Source: Rodentibacter caecimuris (GTDB lineage Bacteria; Pseudomonadota; Gammaproteobacteria; Enterobacterales; Pasteurellaceae). From it: a stretch of 64,000 nt of DNA. Under the pieces are notes generated by a model. That model ran no database searches. It worked only from the letters and a program-made list of their open reading frames with translations, and was not told the DNA's origin. Made by a program: the position numbers and the translations under genes. The stretch covers positions 1,240,001 to 1,304,000 of the forward strand of contig NZ_BBXJ01000001.1 in NCBI RefSeq assembly GCF_001019715.1, read 5' to 3'. Shown here one piece after another: positions 31,398-40,453 of this stretch; within the stretch, counting starts at the first letter, position 1; each line of letters starts with the position of its first letter.

Positions 31398-32258
31398 ATG
31401 AAAAACGAATTAGTCTGTTATAAACAAATGCCCGTTTGGACAAAGGATAAGCTTCCTCAAATGTTTCAAGAAAAACATAATACCAAAGTGGGCACTTGGG
31501 GAAAGATAACCGTATTAAAAGGTAAACTCAAATTTTATGAATTAACAGAGAAAGGTGAGGTACTTGCTGAGCATATTTTTACACCTGAAACGGACACCCC
31601 ATTTGTTGAACCGCAAGCTTGGCATCGGGTGGAAGCCGTAACAGATGATTTGGAATGTACTCTTGGCTTTTATTGTAAAAAAGAAGATTACTTCAGCAAA
31701 AAATACAATATGACGGCAACCCATTCCGAAGTGAAAAGTGCGGTTAAAATAATTAGCCCTTGTAAAACCCTCGATCTTGGTTGCGGGCAAGGCAGAAATT
31801 CGCTCTTTCTCAGTTTACTTGGTTATGATGTCACTTCTTGGGATCATAATGAAAACAGCCTGACTTTCTTAAATGAAACGAAAGAAAAAGAAAATCTGAC
31901 AATTTCGACCGCACTTTACGATATCAATACGGCGAATATTCAAGAACACTACGATTTTATTCTTTCTACGGTCGTATTTATGTTCTTAAACCGCGAACGT
32001 GTCCCGGACATTATCAAAAATATGCAGGAACATACCAATATCGGCGGGTACAACTTAATTGTTGCCGCCATGTCCACTCATGACGTGCCTTGCCCAATGC
32101 CTTTCTCTTTCACTTTTAAAGAGAATGAATTGAAAGATTATTACCAAGGCTGGGAATTCATTAAATATAATGAAGAAATGGGTGAATTGCACAAAACCGA
32201 TGAAAACGGCAATCGCATTAAAATGAAATTTGTGACAATGTTAGCCAAAAAGAAATAA
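31398..32258 (+). CDS. tehB: TehB-type SAM-dependent methyltransferase
   Basis: The 286-residue protein has an N-terminal cupin-like TehB domain (about 1-95: LVCYKQMPVWTKDKLPQMF) and a class I methyltransferase domain with SAM motif I in LDLGCGQGRNSLFLS. TehB methylates tellurite and confers resistance; in H. influenzae it has this long two-domain form. It lies downstream of the decayed oxidase and near metG/mrp as in Haemophilus. Confidence 0.92.
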   Translation: MKNELVCYKQMPVWTKDKLPQMFQEKHNTKVGTWGKITVLKGKLKFYELTEKGEVLAEHIFTPETDTPFVEPQAWHRVEAVTDDLECTLGFYCKKEDYFSKKYNMTATHSEVKSAVKIISPCKTLDLGCGQGRNSLFLSLLGYDVTSWDHNENSLTFLNETKEKENLTISTALYDINTANIQEHYDFILSTVVFMFLNRERVPDIIKNMQEHTNIGGYNLIVAAMSTHDVPCPMPFSFTFKENELKDYYQGWEFIKYNEEMGELHKTDENGNRIKMKFVTMLAKKK

Positions 32259-32279
32259 TAGTTTGATTTATAAAATAAA

Positions 32280-32317
32280 AAACCGCATTTTGTGATAACA
32301 AAGTGCGGTTTATTTTT
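32280..32317. terminator. tehB/dapD bidirectional terminator
   Basis: AAACCGCATTTTG and CAAAGTGCGGTTT pair imperfectly between convergent genes, with A and T runs outside. Confidence 0.75.
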
Positions 32318-32332
32318 CATAAGAATTTTTAA

Positions 32333-33160
32333 TTATTCTTCAATTGAGCGCAATAATTCGTTGATTCCGACTTTCCCTAAGGTTTTCGCATCCACTTTTT
32401 TCACGATAACTGCACAATAAAGGCTATATTTACCGCATTTTGACGGAAGACAACCTGAAACCACCACTGAGCCGGCAGGCACACGACCATAGTGGATTTC
32501 ACCGGTTTCACGATCATAAATTTTGGTAGATTGACCAATGAATACTCCCATTGAAATCACACAGCCATCTTCAACAATAACGCCTTCAACTACTTCGGAA
32601 CGGGCGCCGATAAAGCAGTTGTCACCAATAATGGTCGGATTAGCTTGTAATGGCTCTAATACTCCACCGATACCTACACCGCCCGATAGATGAACGTTTT
32701 TACCAATTTGAGCGCAGGATCCCACTGTTGCCCAAGTATCTACCATAGTACCTTCGCCAACATAGGCACCGATATTCACATAAGACGGCATTAGGACACA
32801 ATTTTTAGAAATATACGCCCCTTTACGAACCGTAGCAGATGGTACAACCCGAAAACCTTCTTGTTGGAAACGTTCTTCAGTATAATCTGCAAATTTTAAT
32901 GCGACTTTGTCATAGTATTTTGTTTCCGCACCATCAATAATTTGGTTATCGTTGATACGGAATGAAAGCAATACTGCCTTTTTTAACCACTGGTGTGTGA
33001 CCCACTCACCATCAATTTTTTCTGCAACACGATATTTTCCACTGTCTAACCCTTCAATCACTTCTTCAATCGCGCGACGGGTTTCCGCATCCACGGTTTT
33101 TGGCGTAATATCTGCGCGTTTTTCAAATGCTGATTCAATAATTGTTTGTAAATTTGACAT
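32333..33160 (-). CDS. dapD: Tetrahydrodipicolinate N-succinyltransferase
   Basis: The 275-residue left-handed beta-helix acyltransferase acts in lysine and diaminopimelate synthesis. Hexapeptide repeats start near residue 105 ([22 protein letters not shown]) and continue through [16 protein letters not shown]. The N-terminus [20 protein letters not shown] matches DapD. It has its own promoter. Confidence 0.96.
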   Translation of the reverse strand: MSNLQTIIESAFEKRADITPKTVDAETRRAIEEVIEGLDSGKYRVAEKIDGEWVTHQWLKKAVLLSFRINDNQIIDGAETKYYDKVALKFADYTEERFQQEGFRVVPSATVRKGAYISKNCVLMPSYVNIGAYVGEGTMVDTWATVGSCAQIGKNVHLSGGVGIGGVLEPLQANPTIIGDNCFIGARSEVVEGVIVEDGCVISMGVFIGQSTKIYDRETGEIHYGRVPAGSVVVSGCLPSKCGKYSLYCAVIVKKVDAKTLGKVGINELLRSIEE

Positions 33161-33244
33161 GGTACTTCCTAATGTTAGTTAACTGAATAAAACGGTGTTA
33201 GTTTTACCATATTTCTAACTATCAAGCAAAAAACACCGAAAAAA

Positions 33245-33279
33245 ATCACCGCACTTTGTGAGACCCAAAGTGCGGTGAT
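33245..33279 (-). terminator. Uptake-signal-pair terminator
   Basis: CACCGCACTTTG and CAAAGTGCGGTG form a 12-bp stem after the 26-residue ORF (minus strand), with a downstream T run. Confidence 0.8.
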
Positions 33280-33297
33280 GATAAAAACCTATCTTAA

Positions 33298-33378
33298 TTA
33301 CAAGATAGCAAGTGTTAAGCCAACAATAAAAGACATACTTAACACAACTGCAATCATCGCATAACCAAAATCACTCAT
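33298..33378 (-). CDS. 26-residue single-span membrane protein
   Basis: A short frame on the minus strand starts with ATG at 33378, preceded by AAGGAG at 8 bases, and ends TAA with a strong terminator 20 bp later. The product starts MSDFGYAMIAV and is almost wholly one hydrophobic helix (SMSFIVGLTLAIL). The clean ribosome site and terminator show that it is a real gene. It resembles the YnhF type of small membrane protein in size and pattern, but I cannot confirm homology. Its role is unknown. Confidence 0.75.
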   Translation of the reverse strand: MSDFGYAMIAVVLSMSFIVGLTLAIL

Positions 33379-33526
33379 GTTTTCTCCTTAAATTGATGTT
33401 GATGCGCTGTTATTCTAACAAGAAAAAGAAAAAAAACGACCTTTTTTAAAAAAATTTTGTTACCTACTTAACTATTCCTAAACAATCCTTATAATGGGAA
33501 AAATTTTTTTTAGAGAAAATCCAATT

Positions 33527-34543
33527 ATGGCAACAATTAAAGATGTGGCAAAAATGGCGGGGGTATCCACCACTACCGTTTCCCATGTAATAAATAAAAC
33601 CCGATTTGTTGCAAAAGAAACGAAAGAAGCCGTTCAGCATGCGATTAAAACCCTAAAATATTCTCCTAGTGCAGTGGCAAGAAGTTTGAAAGTCAATACC
33701 ACAAAATCTATCGGTATGATCGTTACGACCAGTGAAGCCCCCTACTTCGCCGAAATTATTCATGCCGTGGAGGAACATTGTTATCGCCAAAGCTATTCCC
33801 TGTTTTTATGCAACACGCAAAATGATCCTGAAAAAATTAAAAATCATTTAGAAATGTTAGTTAAAAAACGGGTGGACGGTTTGCTTGTGATGTGTTCCGA
33901 ATATACCCAAACTTCCCTTGATTTACTTTCCAATGTTTCCAGCTTACCGATAGTGGTAATGGATTGGGGACCTAACAGTGACACCGATGTGATCGAAGAT
34001 AACAGCTTTATGGGCGGCTATCTTGCAACCAAACATTTGATTGATTGCGGTCATAAAAAAATCGGTATTATCGCAGGGGAACAGAGTAAAACTACGGCAA
34101 GAACCCGTTACGAAGGTTTTGAGAAAGCGATGACCGAGGCAAATCTGGCGGTTAATCAAGATTGGGTAATGGAGGGGTATTTTGAACCGGAAGACGGCTA
34201 TGAATGTATGAATAAAATTCTTGCCCGAACCGAGCTACCAACGGCAGTCTTTTGTTGTAATGATGTCATGGCACTCGGTGCTATTTCAGCCATCACAGAA
34301 AAAGGATTACGTGTACCGGATGATATTTCGGTCATTGGTTATGACAATATTCATTCATCACGTTTTTATGCTCCGCCACTTACAACGATTCACCAATCAA
34401 AATCCCGATTAGGTGCACAAGCGGTTAATTTGCTCTTTGAACGCATTTCACAGAAAGATAAAGATAATTTATTACATAAGCAAAGTCGCATTGATATTCA
34501 TCCTGAATTGGTTATCAGAAAATCTGTTAAAACCATGTTATAA
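33527..34543 (+). CDS. purR: Purine repressor PurR (LacI family)
   Basis: The protein is 338 residues from the ATG at 33527. The N-terminus [25 protein letters not shown] is the LacI-type helix-turn-helix, and the hinge helix contains [10 protein letters not shown]. The periplasmic-binding-like domain responds to hypoxanthine or guanine in E. coli. The protein ends near the family length. It sits between dapD and ppc, as in Haemophilus. It represses purine biosynthesis genes. Confidence 0.94.
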   Translation: MATIKDVAKMAGVSTTTVSHVINKTRFVAKETKEAVQHAIKTLKYSPSAVARSLKVNTTKSIGMIVTTSEAPYFAEIIHAVEEHCYRQSYSLFLCNTQNDPEKIKNHLEMLVKKRVDGLLVMCSEYTQTSLDLLSNVSSLPIVVMDWGPNSDTDVIEDNSFMGGYLATKHLIDCGHKKIGIIAGEQSKTTARTRYEGFEKAMTEANLAVNQDWVMEGYFEPEDGYECMNKILARTELPTAVFCCNDVMALGAISAITEKGLRVPDDISVIGYDNIHSSRFYAPPLTTIHQSKSRLGAQAVNLLFERISQKDKDNLLHKQSRIDIHPELVIRKSVKTML

Positions 34544-34554
34544 AACATACTAAA

Positions 34555-34603
34555 AAATAACCGCACTTTTTATGTTTTAGTTAAAAAGTGCGGTTATTTT
34601 TTT
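34555..34603 (+). terminator. purR terminator
   Basis: AAATAACCGCACTTTTT and AAAAAGTGCGGTTATTT form a 17-bp stem followed by T residues; it is an uptake-signal pair. Confidence 0.88.
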
Positions 34604-34716
34604 AGAAAAATTTATTTTTCCTGTTTTTCATCAATCTTTTATCTTGTTGAGTTTGACCCTACACCTATTTTTAGTTATATCTATATCCAGTTTTATTTTA
34701 CTTTTTAGGAGTTTAT

Positions 34717-37356
34717 ATGACACAAGAGTATGTTACTCTGCGCAATAACATCAATATGTTAGGGCGCTTTCTCGGAGAAACCATTAACGATGCACAAGGT
34801 GCCGATATTCTTGAACTCATCGAAAATATCCGCAAATTATCCCGTGATTCTCGAGCTGGGGACGATAACGCACGTCAAGCATTACTCGAAACCCTCGCGA
34901 ATATTTCAACGGATAACATCATTCCTGTAGCTCGTGCATTCAGTCAATTTCTGAACCTGACAAATATTGCAGAACAATATCAAACCATCTCCCGAGAACA
35001 TTCACAAAAAGCCCCTTCAGAACGCTCTTTACACACACTATTCACGCGTTTGAAAGCTGAAAATGCCTCAAAAGACGAGGTGTATAACACCATTGAAAAA
35101 CTATTAATCGAACTTGTATTAACAGCACATCCAACAGAAACCACGCGCCGTTCACTGATCCATAAGCATGTTGAAATTAACAAATGTTTAAGTAAATTAG
35201 AACACGGCGATCTCACCTCAAAAGAACGATGCATTATTGAACGTTTACTCCTTCGTTTAATTGCCGAAGCTTGGCACACCAATGAAATTCGCACCGTTCG
35301 CCCAACCCCTTTTGATGAAGCGAAATGGGGATTTGCAATGTTAGAAAACAGCCTTTGGCAAGCTGTGCCGGAATTTCTTCGTCAATTAAATGAAAATGCA
35401 CGTGAATTCTTAGGTTATGATTTGCCGGTAGGTTTAAAGCCGGTACGCATTTCTTCTTGGATGGGCGGCGACCGTGACGGAAACCCGTTTGTGACCGCCC
35501 CAATTACCCAAAAAGTTCTGAATTTTGCCCGTTGGAAAGCGGCAGATTTATTCCTACAAGACATCTGCAAACTGGTTGATGAACTTTCCATGGTGAAATG
35601 TACCGATGAATTCCGAACAAAATATGGCGATCATTTAGAACCATATCGCACCGTCGTAAAAGGCTTACGCACAAAACTCACCACAACCCTCTCCTACTTT
35701 GATGATCTCCTTGCCGATCGTCTGCCTCGTGTAACAGAAAGTGAGATTATTTTAGAGGATAACCAACTTTGGGAACCGCTTTATGATTGTTATCAATCAC
35801 TTATGGCGTGTGGTATGCGTATTATTGCAAACGGCTCGTTACTTGATATTTTACATCGTATCCGCTGCTTTGGCGTCACCTTGTCACAAATGGATATTCG
35901 ACAAGAGAGTACACGTCATACCAATGCCATTGCGGAAATCACACGTTATATCGGTTTAGGTGATTATTCACAGTGGACAGAAGAAGATAAACAAGCCTTT
36001 TTAATTCGTGAATTAAGTTCACGCCGCCCATTAATTCCGCAAAATTGGACACCATCTGCAGAAACACAAGAAATTCTTGATACCTGCAAAGTTGTTGCGG
36101 CACAAAAACAAGGGGTCATTGCTTGTTACGTTATTTCTATGGCACGTAGTGCATCCGATGTACTTGCCGCCCATTTATTACTAAAAGAAACCGGGGTTTC
36201 TTACCATATACCGGTAGTTCCTCTCTTTGAGACCTTAGATGATTTGGATGCCGCAGAAAATGTCATGAGCCAACTTTTCGATATCGGTTGGTATCGAGGC
36301 GTAATTAATAACCGCCAAATGGTGATGATTGGCTATTCGGATTCAGCCAAAGATGCGGGAATGATGGCTGCTTCATGGGCACAATATCGTGCACAAGAGG
36401 CGCTTGTGAATTTAACTGAAAAACTCGGTATTGAACTGACATTATTCCACGGACGTGGCGGAACAATCGGTCGGGGCGGTGCACCGGCACATGCGGCGCT
36501 ACTTTCTCAACCGCCACGTTCATTGAAAAATGGCTTACGCGTAACAGAACAAGGCGAAATGATCCGCTTCAAACTCGGTTTACCGGCTGTCGCGGTAGAA
36601 ACCTTCGATCTTTATGCAAGCGCTATTTTAGAAGCAAATCTCTTACCGCCACCGGAACCTAAAGCGGAATGGCGCAAAATAATGGATGAACTTTCTACTA
36701 TTTCTTGCAAAATCTACCGTGATGTCGTACGGGGTGATAAAGACTTTGTACCGTCCTTCCGCAGTGCCACACCGGAACAAGAACTCTCTAAATTACCCCT
36801 AGGTTCACGCCCTGCCAAACGTAATCCAAACGGTGGTGTAGAAAGTCTTCGAGCCATTCCTTGGATTTTCGCTTGGATGCAAAATCGACTCATGTTACCG
36901 GCATGGTTGGGAGCTGGTGCAGCGGTGCGTCAAGTAATTGAAAACGGCAAGAGCGATATTATTCAAGAAATGTGCCAAACATGGCCGTTTTTCTCCACTC
37001 GAATCGGTATGTTAGAGATGGTATTCAGCAAATCGGATAGCTGGCTTTCACAACAATACGATCAACGTTTGGTGAAAAAAGAACTTTGGTATTTGGGCGA
37101 AAATTTACGCCAACAATTACAGGCTGATATTCAAACGGTACTCTCACTTTCCCATAACAGTGAGTTAATGTCCGATTTGCCATGGATCGCCGAATCTATC
37201 GCATTACGCAATATTTACACCGATCCGCTCAATCTTCTCCAAGCGGAACTCCTCCACCGTTTCCGCGAAAATCCGGATCACCCAAATCCTGATGTAGAAC
37301 AAGCATTGATGATCACCATCACCGGTATCGCTGCAGGAATGCGTAATACCGGTTAG
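34717..37356 (+). CDS. ppc: Phosphoenolpyruvate carboxylase
   Basis: The 879-residue enzyme makes oxaloacetate from PEP and bicarbonate. Catalytic His is in [12 protein letters not shown] (about residue 137). [16 protein letters not shown] and the glycine loop [14 protein letters not shown] are intact. The C-terminus ends in the conserved MRNTG. Its natural terminator was split by the transposon inserted 32 bp after the stop codon. Confidence 0.97.
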   Translation: MTQEYVTLRNNINMLGRFLGETINDAQGADILELIENIRKLSRDSRAGDDNARQALLETLANISTDNIIPVARAFSQFLNLTNIAEQYQTISREHSQKAPSERSLHTLFTRLKAENASKDEVYNTIEKLLIELVLTAHPTETTRRSLIHKHVEINKCLSKLEHGDLTSKERCIIERLLLRLIAEAWHTNEIRTVRPTPFDEAKWGFAMLENSLWQAVPEFLRQLNENAREFLGYDLPVGLKPVRISSWMGGDRDGNPFVTAPITQKVLNFARWKAADLFLQDICKLVDELSMVKCTDEFRTKYGDHLEPYRTVVKGLRTKLTTTLSYFDDLLADRLPRVTESEIILEDNQLWEPLYDCYQSLMACGMRIIANGSLLDILHRIRCFGVTLSQMDIRQESTRHTNAIAEITRYIGLGDYSQWTEEDKQAFLIRELSSRRPLIPQNWTPSAETQEILDTCKVVAAQKQGVIACYVISMARSASDVLAAHLLLKETGVSYHIPVVPLFETLDDLDAAENVMSQLFDIGWYRGVINNRQMVMIGYSDSAKDAGMMAASWAQYRAQEALVNLTEKLGIELTLFHGRGGTIGRGGAPAHAALLSQPPRSLKNGLRVTEQGEMIRFKLGLPAVAVETFDLYASAILEANLLPPPEPKAEWRKIMDELSTISCKIYRDVVRGDKDFVPSFRSATPEQELSKLPLGSRPAKRNPNGGVESLRAIPWIFAWMQNRLMLPAWLGAGAAVRQVIENGKSDIIQEMCQTWPFFSTRIGMLEMVFSKSDSWLSQQYDQRLVKKELWYLGENLRQQLQADIQTVLSLSHNSELMSDLPWIAESIALRNIYTDPLNLLQAELLHRFRENPDHPNPDVEQALMITITGIAAGMRNTG

Positions 37357-37368
37357 TCGATAAAAATA

Positions 37369-37382
37369 AAAGTGCGGTCAAA
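37369..37382 (+). terminator. Left arm of the ppc terminator, split by the outer transposon
   Basis: AAAGTGCGGTCAAA here is the exact complement of TTTGACCGCACTTT at 57010-57023. Removing the transposon and one target duplication brings the arms within about 20 bases of each other and rebuilds a terminator ending in T residues. Confidence 0.85.
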
Positions 37383-37387
37383 TTTAT
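37380..37387 (+). repeat. Left target-site duplication of outer transposon (AAATTTAT)
   Basis: AAATTTAT immediately left of the terminal repeat matches AAATTTAT at 56995-57002 immediately right of the other end. Eight bases is the duplication length known for IS1595-family elements. Confidence 0.92.
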
Positions 37388-37413
37388 CGGTATTATGTAG
37401 CAGTTGCACAAAG
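37388..37413 (+). repeat. Left terminal inverted repeat, outer transposon
   Basis: It begins CGGTATTATGTAGCAG and ends GCACAAAG. It is identical to both inner ends and differs at one base from the outer right end. Confidence 0.93.
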
Positions 37414-37435
37414 ACCTAACCGCTTGAAAATACTA

Positions 37436-37470
37436 AAATCTCCATTGAAAGTTTAACTCAATGGAGATTT
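37436..37470 (+). promoter_or_regulatory. Terminator-like hairpin hiding the A1 ribosome site
   Basis: AAATCTCCATTGA pairs perfectly with TCAATGGAGATTT (13 bp, 9-base loop) and is followed by TTATT and the A1 start codon. The Shine-Dalgarno GGAG lies in the 3' arm. Transcripts entering from outside would either stop here or have the site masked, a known way for insertion sequences to block read-through expression. Confidence 0.75.
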
Positions 37471-37475
37471 TTATT

Positions 37476-37979
37476 ATGGCAGAATCCCACCTTATTTCTC
37501 AACTTACCAAATTAATCGAAAGTAGCTATAAAGAAAAAGCAATTCTTGAACATCAACTTGATCAGTTAAAACAACAGAAATCAGATTTAGAGGATAAAAT
37601 ACTTTGTTTTGAGAATACCTTGATATACATTGAACCTAATTTCGATTTAAGGCAAATCAACACACAATTTAATGTTTCAAGGCTAATAAAACCTCGATTG
37701 TTTAAGCAAAATCTTCAATTGTTGGTTGCAAGAGTATTCAAACAAAGTGATAGTTGGAAAACATTATACTTTATTACAGATGCGGCGTTGGAATTAGACA
37801 CTGGCAAAAATTATCCTCCACCCCAAAGAGAACATGAATTAGCTGTTGCTCGCGTATTAAAAGAACTGTATAAGAAAGGAATTATTGAACGGAAAGAAGT
37901 TGAATTACATAAACGGACAATAAAGCGAAGATTTTTCAGGCGTTCTGAATGGCGATTAAAACCTTTAGCGCAGGAATAA
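37476..37979 (+). CDS. A1: coiled-coil/winged-helix transposon protein
   Basis: The product is 167 residues from the ATG at 37476; an ATG at 37461 lies inside the hairpin arm without its own ribosome site. Residues about 10-50 form a heptad-rich coiled coil (ILEHQLDQLKQQKSDLEDKI). The C-terminal half is winged-helix-like (HELAVARVLKELYKKGIIERKEV, then RRSEWRLKPL). The inner element's A2 occupies the same place and ends in a similar FHWRLKPL motif. It is probably a DNA-binding factor for the transposon end or a regulator of it; no known family is recognised. Confidence 0.75.
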   Translation: MAESHLISQLTKLIESSYKEKAILEHQLDQLKQQKSDLEDKILCFENTLIYIEPNFDLRQINTQFNVSRLIKPRLFKQNLQLLVARVFKQSDSWKTLYFITDAALELDTGKNYPPPQREHELAVARVLKELYKKGIIERKEVELHKRTIKRRFFRRSEWRLKPLAQE

Positions 37980-37980
37980 G

Positions 37981-38006
37981 AAATAGCGGTAGAGATACCG
38001 CTATTT
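37981..38006. terminator. Terminator after A1 (bidirectional)
   Basis: AAATAGCGGTA and TACCGCTATTT form an 11-bp stem with a GAGA tetraloop. It lies between convergent A1 and the 40-residue ORF. Confidence 0.85.
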
Positions 38007-38010
38007 AGAT

Positions 38011-38133
38011 TTATAGCGATTGATAGGTATAACCTTTTTCCTGTTGTAGCCCTAAAAGAAATACTTCCTGTGGTGTTGCAATATCATAACTAGAGTCAGT
38101 AAAAGAAAATTTAGAGTTTAATTCATTACTCAT
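38011..38133 (-). CDS. 40-residue ORF downstream of the protease cargo
   Basis: The ATG at 38133 follows AGGATA closely. The product begins MSNELNSKFSF and ends GYTYQSL, is polar, and has no membrane segment. It is read in the same direction as the protease and ends at a strong terminator, so it is the last gene of that small operon. I do not recognise it. A partner or inhibitor of the protease is possible but is inference only. Confidence 0.5.
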   Translation of the reverse strand: MSNELNSKFSFTDSSYDIATPQEVFLLGLQQEKGYTYQSL

Positions 38134-38149
38134 ATTATCCTGTTCTAAA

Positions 38150-38197
38150 TCAATCGTTAGAAAGTAAATATTCTAAGTCTTGTTGTGTATAGCTCAT
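38150..38197 (-). CDS. 15-residue coupled ORF
   Basis: ATG at 38197 overlaps the protease stop codon (ATGA) and is preceded by a GGGGGGAG ribosome site within the end of the protease gene. The peptide is MSYTQQDLEYLLSND. It may be a genuine coupled peptide or the stump of a longer gene cut by a stop. Confidence is low. Confidence 0.3.
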   Translation of the reverse strand: MSYTQQDLEYLLSND

Positions 38198-39000
38198 TCT
38201 CCCCCCTTTTCCTCAATGGATTTAGGTCTTCTGTAACCAAAAACTATAAGAATTTCTTGGGAAAACATTCTCATAAATTCTCTTAAACTATTTCTTAATT
38301 GCTCACAATCGTTGCACATTTCTATGTTATCACTAAAGTCATCAATTTTTATATTTAACTCTTCTGTAAGAGTCTTTATACCAATATAACGACCATGAGA
38401 ATGCCATCGCTTGTTATCACCAAGTTTTTCTGCTATCTCACTAGCTCGAACCTCTTTATCTTTTTTCGTTACATCCTTCCCAGATGTTTCTTTTTTGAGC
38501 CAATCTTTAAATTTATACTTAACTAACCAAGTTTTTAATAGTGCTTTAGATAGCTCAGCAGCTTGTTCGTATGATCTAATAGTACCTAAGTTTTGATTTT
38601 TTAACAACATTAACTCTGCTTGTGTTAGAGTGCCTTCTTTAGATTTACGAACAAGTTCATCTATTTTATCTAAAAAACCCAAAGCTGGAACCCATCTTCC
38701 TTCAGGAGTTTCTACTTGTGGATCTATAGAACCTAGAGATGAAGCATAGTTCATGTAAATCTTATCACCAGACATTGCCCAAATAGTTCCAGCAGACATT
38801 GCTTGATCTAAAATAACGAAATAAACTTCGTTATAGAAATGTCTAGTAATTTCAACCATTTTTTCGACAGCACTTGCACTACCACCATTTGTAGATAAAA
38901 ATACTACTAGAGTTGATATTCCATTACTTCTAGCTGTTCTACCATTTTCCTGAATTCTTGTTTTCCAATAATCTATACTAGATTCGTTAATGTTTCCCAT
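38194..39000 (-). CDS. ClpP-fold serine protease of the SDH (serine dehydrogenase proteinase) type, cargo of the outer transposon
   Basis: The product is 268 residues. The crotonase/ClpP-like core shows the oxyanion segment FLSTNGGSAS and the nucleophile Ser in QAMSAGTIWAMSGD, followed by NYASSLGSIDPQ. This fits the SDH_sah/S49-like group of cytosolic proteases. The C-terminal half is helical and charged. Eighteen open codons lie upstream of the first ATG and resemble the family N-terminus (YFKECDIISY), but a TAG at 39055-39057 interrupts them, so the gene may be shortened at its 5' end. Its role as cargo is unknown; a defence or toxin-like role is inference. Confidence 0.65.
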   Translation of the reverse strand: MGNINESSIDYWKTRIQENGRTARSNGISTLVVFLSTNGGSASAVEKMVEITRHFYNEVYFVILDQAMSAGTIWAMSGDKIYMNYASSLGSIDPQVETPEGRWVPALGFLDKIDELVRKSKEGTLTQAELMLLKNQNLGTIRSYEQAAELSKALLKTWLVKYKFKDWLKKETSGKDVTKKDKEVRASEIAEKLGDNKRWHSHGRYIGIKTLTEELNIKIDDFSDNIEMCNDCEQLRNSLREFMRMFSQEILIVFGYRRPKSIEEKGGE

Positions 39001-39151
39001 GTAAGAGATTATATCGCACTCTTTAAAGTATTTTTCGACGAAACTACCTAGTTGCTAAGCTATAAAGTTAACAGATTGATTACTTAGTGCACTCATTGTA
39101 AACATATCTTTATAAAAATTGATTGAATAATAATAGAGAAAACAAAGATAA

Positions 39152-39622
39152 TCAATTTAAATAACAATATTTACTAAATAAAGATATGAGTACATCTGCT
39201 ATTTTTGTTTTCCATTGCCAGTGAACCTCATTTCGGCTGATTTGAGTCCTATTAATCCATTCTCTTTTATAAAACTCATTCAGTTGTTTACGAACGGAAT
39301 CAAGATGTTTTTCGGACGGTGTATCAGGATTTTGTTCAATATCGAAAATACGCTGCGTGAGTTCTGCAATAGTAAAGCCCTTATGGGGAGATTCTCGCAT
39401 TATCTGTACGATGTATTTACGGATTTTCCCTTTAAAGAGTTTGAATTTGCGACGGTACACAAAATTTTCCGTATTATAAAGTGTAACATCACTTTCTTGT
39501 TGAGTAAGCTCAATGGCGCGTTTTAATGTGGCAATGTTCGTATCAAGCAACGCAAGGTGATGCAACACCTGTTTACGTTCAAATTCAAACTCTTTGAGCT
39601 TTTTATCTAGGTTATATGCCAT
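39152..39622 (-). CDS. B1: coiled-coil/winged-helix partner of Tnp1 (outer)
   Basis: The product is 156 residues. An N-terminal coiled coil (about 5-45: FERKQVLHHLALLDTNIATLKRAIEL) leads to a conserved YNTENFVYRRKFKLFKGKIRK linker and a winged-helix C-domain (FTIAELTQRIFD, then LNEFYKREWINRTQ). It is homologous to B2 of the inner element (shared KQVLxHL, YNTExxxYR, FKGKxR, FTxxEL). Its start lies 2 bp after the stop of the reconstructed outer Tnp1, so it was the second gene of a Tnp1-B operon. Confidence 0.75.
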   Translation of the reverse strand: MAYNLDKKLKEFEFERKQVLHHLALLDTNIATLKRAIELTQQESDVTLYNTENFVYRRKFKLFKGKIRKYIVQIMRESPHKGFTIAELTQRIFDIEQNPDTPSEKHLDSVRKQLNEFYKREWINRTQISRNEVHWQWKTKIADVLISLFSKYCYLN

Positions 39623-39624
39623 AT

Positions 39625-39687
39625 ATCTACTGCCAAATCACTTCTTGATGAATAATCTTACGCTGCCAATAACCGCACCATTCATTG
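39625..39687 (-). pseudogene. Outer Tnp1, C-terminal fragment cut off by the inner transposon
   Basis: On the minus strand these bases encode WCGYWQRKIIHQEVIWQ and a TAG. The WxGYWQ motif is the usual C-terminal signature of the other transposases here (WKGYWQ, WVGYWQ). The matching N-terminal part is at 49898-50882. Deleting the inner element and one ATTCATTG joins them in frame to a 345-residue protein. Confidence 0.92.
39680..39687 (+). repeat. Left target-site duplication of inner transposon (ATTCATTG)
   Basis: It is identical to 49898-49905 on the other side of the inner element. Confidence 0.95.
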
Positions 39688-39713
39688 CGGTATTATGTAG
39701 CAGTTGCACAAAG
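39688..39713 (+). repeat. Left terminal inverted repeat, inner transposon
   Basis: It has the same 26 bases as the outer left end and is a perfect inverted match to 49872-49897. Confidence 0.95.
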
Positions 39714-39734
39714 ACCGTATTATTAGAAATTGTT

Positions 39735-39768
39735 AAAGTCCTTACTTATTAGATTAGGTAAGGACTTT
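39735..39768 (+). promoter_or_regulatory. Terminator-like hairpin hiding the A2 ribosome site
   Basis: AAAGTCCTTAC and GTAAGGACTTT form a perfect 11-bp stem followed by a T run, and the A2 ATG comes 7 bases later. The AAGG ribosome site is in the 3' arm. The sequence is unrelated to the A1 hairpin but the design is the same. Confidence 0.75.
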
Positions 39769-39775
39769 TTTTATT

Positions 39776-40159
39776 ATGACACAAAAACTATCGAAACGAG
39801 AGCTAGGTGCACGTTTATTGCTGCTGAAAGAAAAACAAGCGTTATTAGCAAAACAAATTAATGTATTAACACAAGAAATTAATGAACTGGCACAGCCCTT
39901 TGCATCTGAGCCTAAAGCTCCACCACTCATCACAACTTCTTTGATAGCAAAAGTATTACGAGAATCTAGTGGTTTGATGCAATGTGGAGAAATTGCTGAA
40001 GCGGTATTGAGTTTACAAGGTCAGCCACAATTTGTTGATGTGGGCGATAACCATTATAAGGCGGTTAAGAGAATATTACTGCGGTTGGAGAAACAAGGAT
40101 TGATTGAGCGTACAGGGTTTCATTGGCGATTGAAGCCATTAAAGTTATTCCATTCGTGA
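39776..40159 (+). CDS. A2: coiled-coil/winged-helix transposon protein (inner)
   Basis: The product is 127 residues. A coiled coil lies at about 5-40 (LLLLKEKQALLAKQINVLTQEINELA) and a winged helix in the C-terminal two thirds (SLIAKVLRESSGLMQCGEIAEAVLSLQ, KRILLRLEKQGLIERTGFHWRLKPL). It is shorter than A1 but collinear with it. Its position next to the left terminal repeat in both elements suggests a backbone function such as end binding, target choice or control of Tnp genes; this is inference. Confidence 0.75.
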   Translation: MTQKLSKRELGARLLLLKEKQALLAKQINVLTQEINELAQPFASEPKAPPLITTSLIAKVLRESSGLMQCGEIAEAVLSLQGQPQFVDVGDNHYKAVKRILLRLEKQGLIERTGFHWRLKPLKLFHS

Positions 40160-40209
40160 AAACAACAGTAATCTACTACTATACTTGGTATATAGGACAG
40201 AAATAAATA

Positions 40210-40241
40210 AAACAGCTCCTATTAACATATAGGAGCTATTT
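40210..40241. terminator. Terminator between A2 and the first cargo slot
   Basis: AGCTCCTAT and ATAGGAGCT form a 9-bp stem around 6 bases, with A and T runs outside. It serves convergent genes. Confidence 0.8.
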
Positions 40242-40251
40242 AGCTAATATA

Positions 40252-40422
40252 TTACTCTTCATATTCATAATTTTTATTTTTTGAATATAATGGAAATTTT
40301 TCATTATCTGAAAGATGTTTTTCTTCAAATCTCAAATAATTTTCTTCAAATTCCTTGCTTTTCAAAATAAAATAATCTTTGTTATTCACAAGGATTTGAT
40401 CTATTTCGTAAATAATACTCAT
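40252..40422 (-). CDS. Acidic 56-residue protein downstream of the kinase cargo
   Basis: ATG at 40422 is preceded by AGGAGGG, a very strong ribosome site. The product starts MSIIYEIDQIL, is rich in Glu, Lys, Asn and Tyr and ends NYEYEE. It is read with the zeta-like kinase 31 bp upstream, so it may be its partner. No family is recognised. The outer element also has a small gene after its slot-1 enzyme. Confidence 0.6.
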   Translation of the reverse strand: MSIIYEIDQILVNNKDYFILKSKEFEENYLRFEEKHLSDNEKFPLYSKNKNYEYEE

Positions 40423-40453
40423 AAATACCCTCCTAATGTTAAACTCACCATAT

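Noticed and set aside
37461-37475. Upstream ATG for gene A1
   Set aside because: It lies in the 3' arm of the hairpin and has no ribosome site; the ATG at 37476 uses the GGAG located there.
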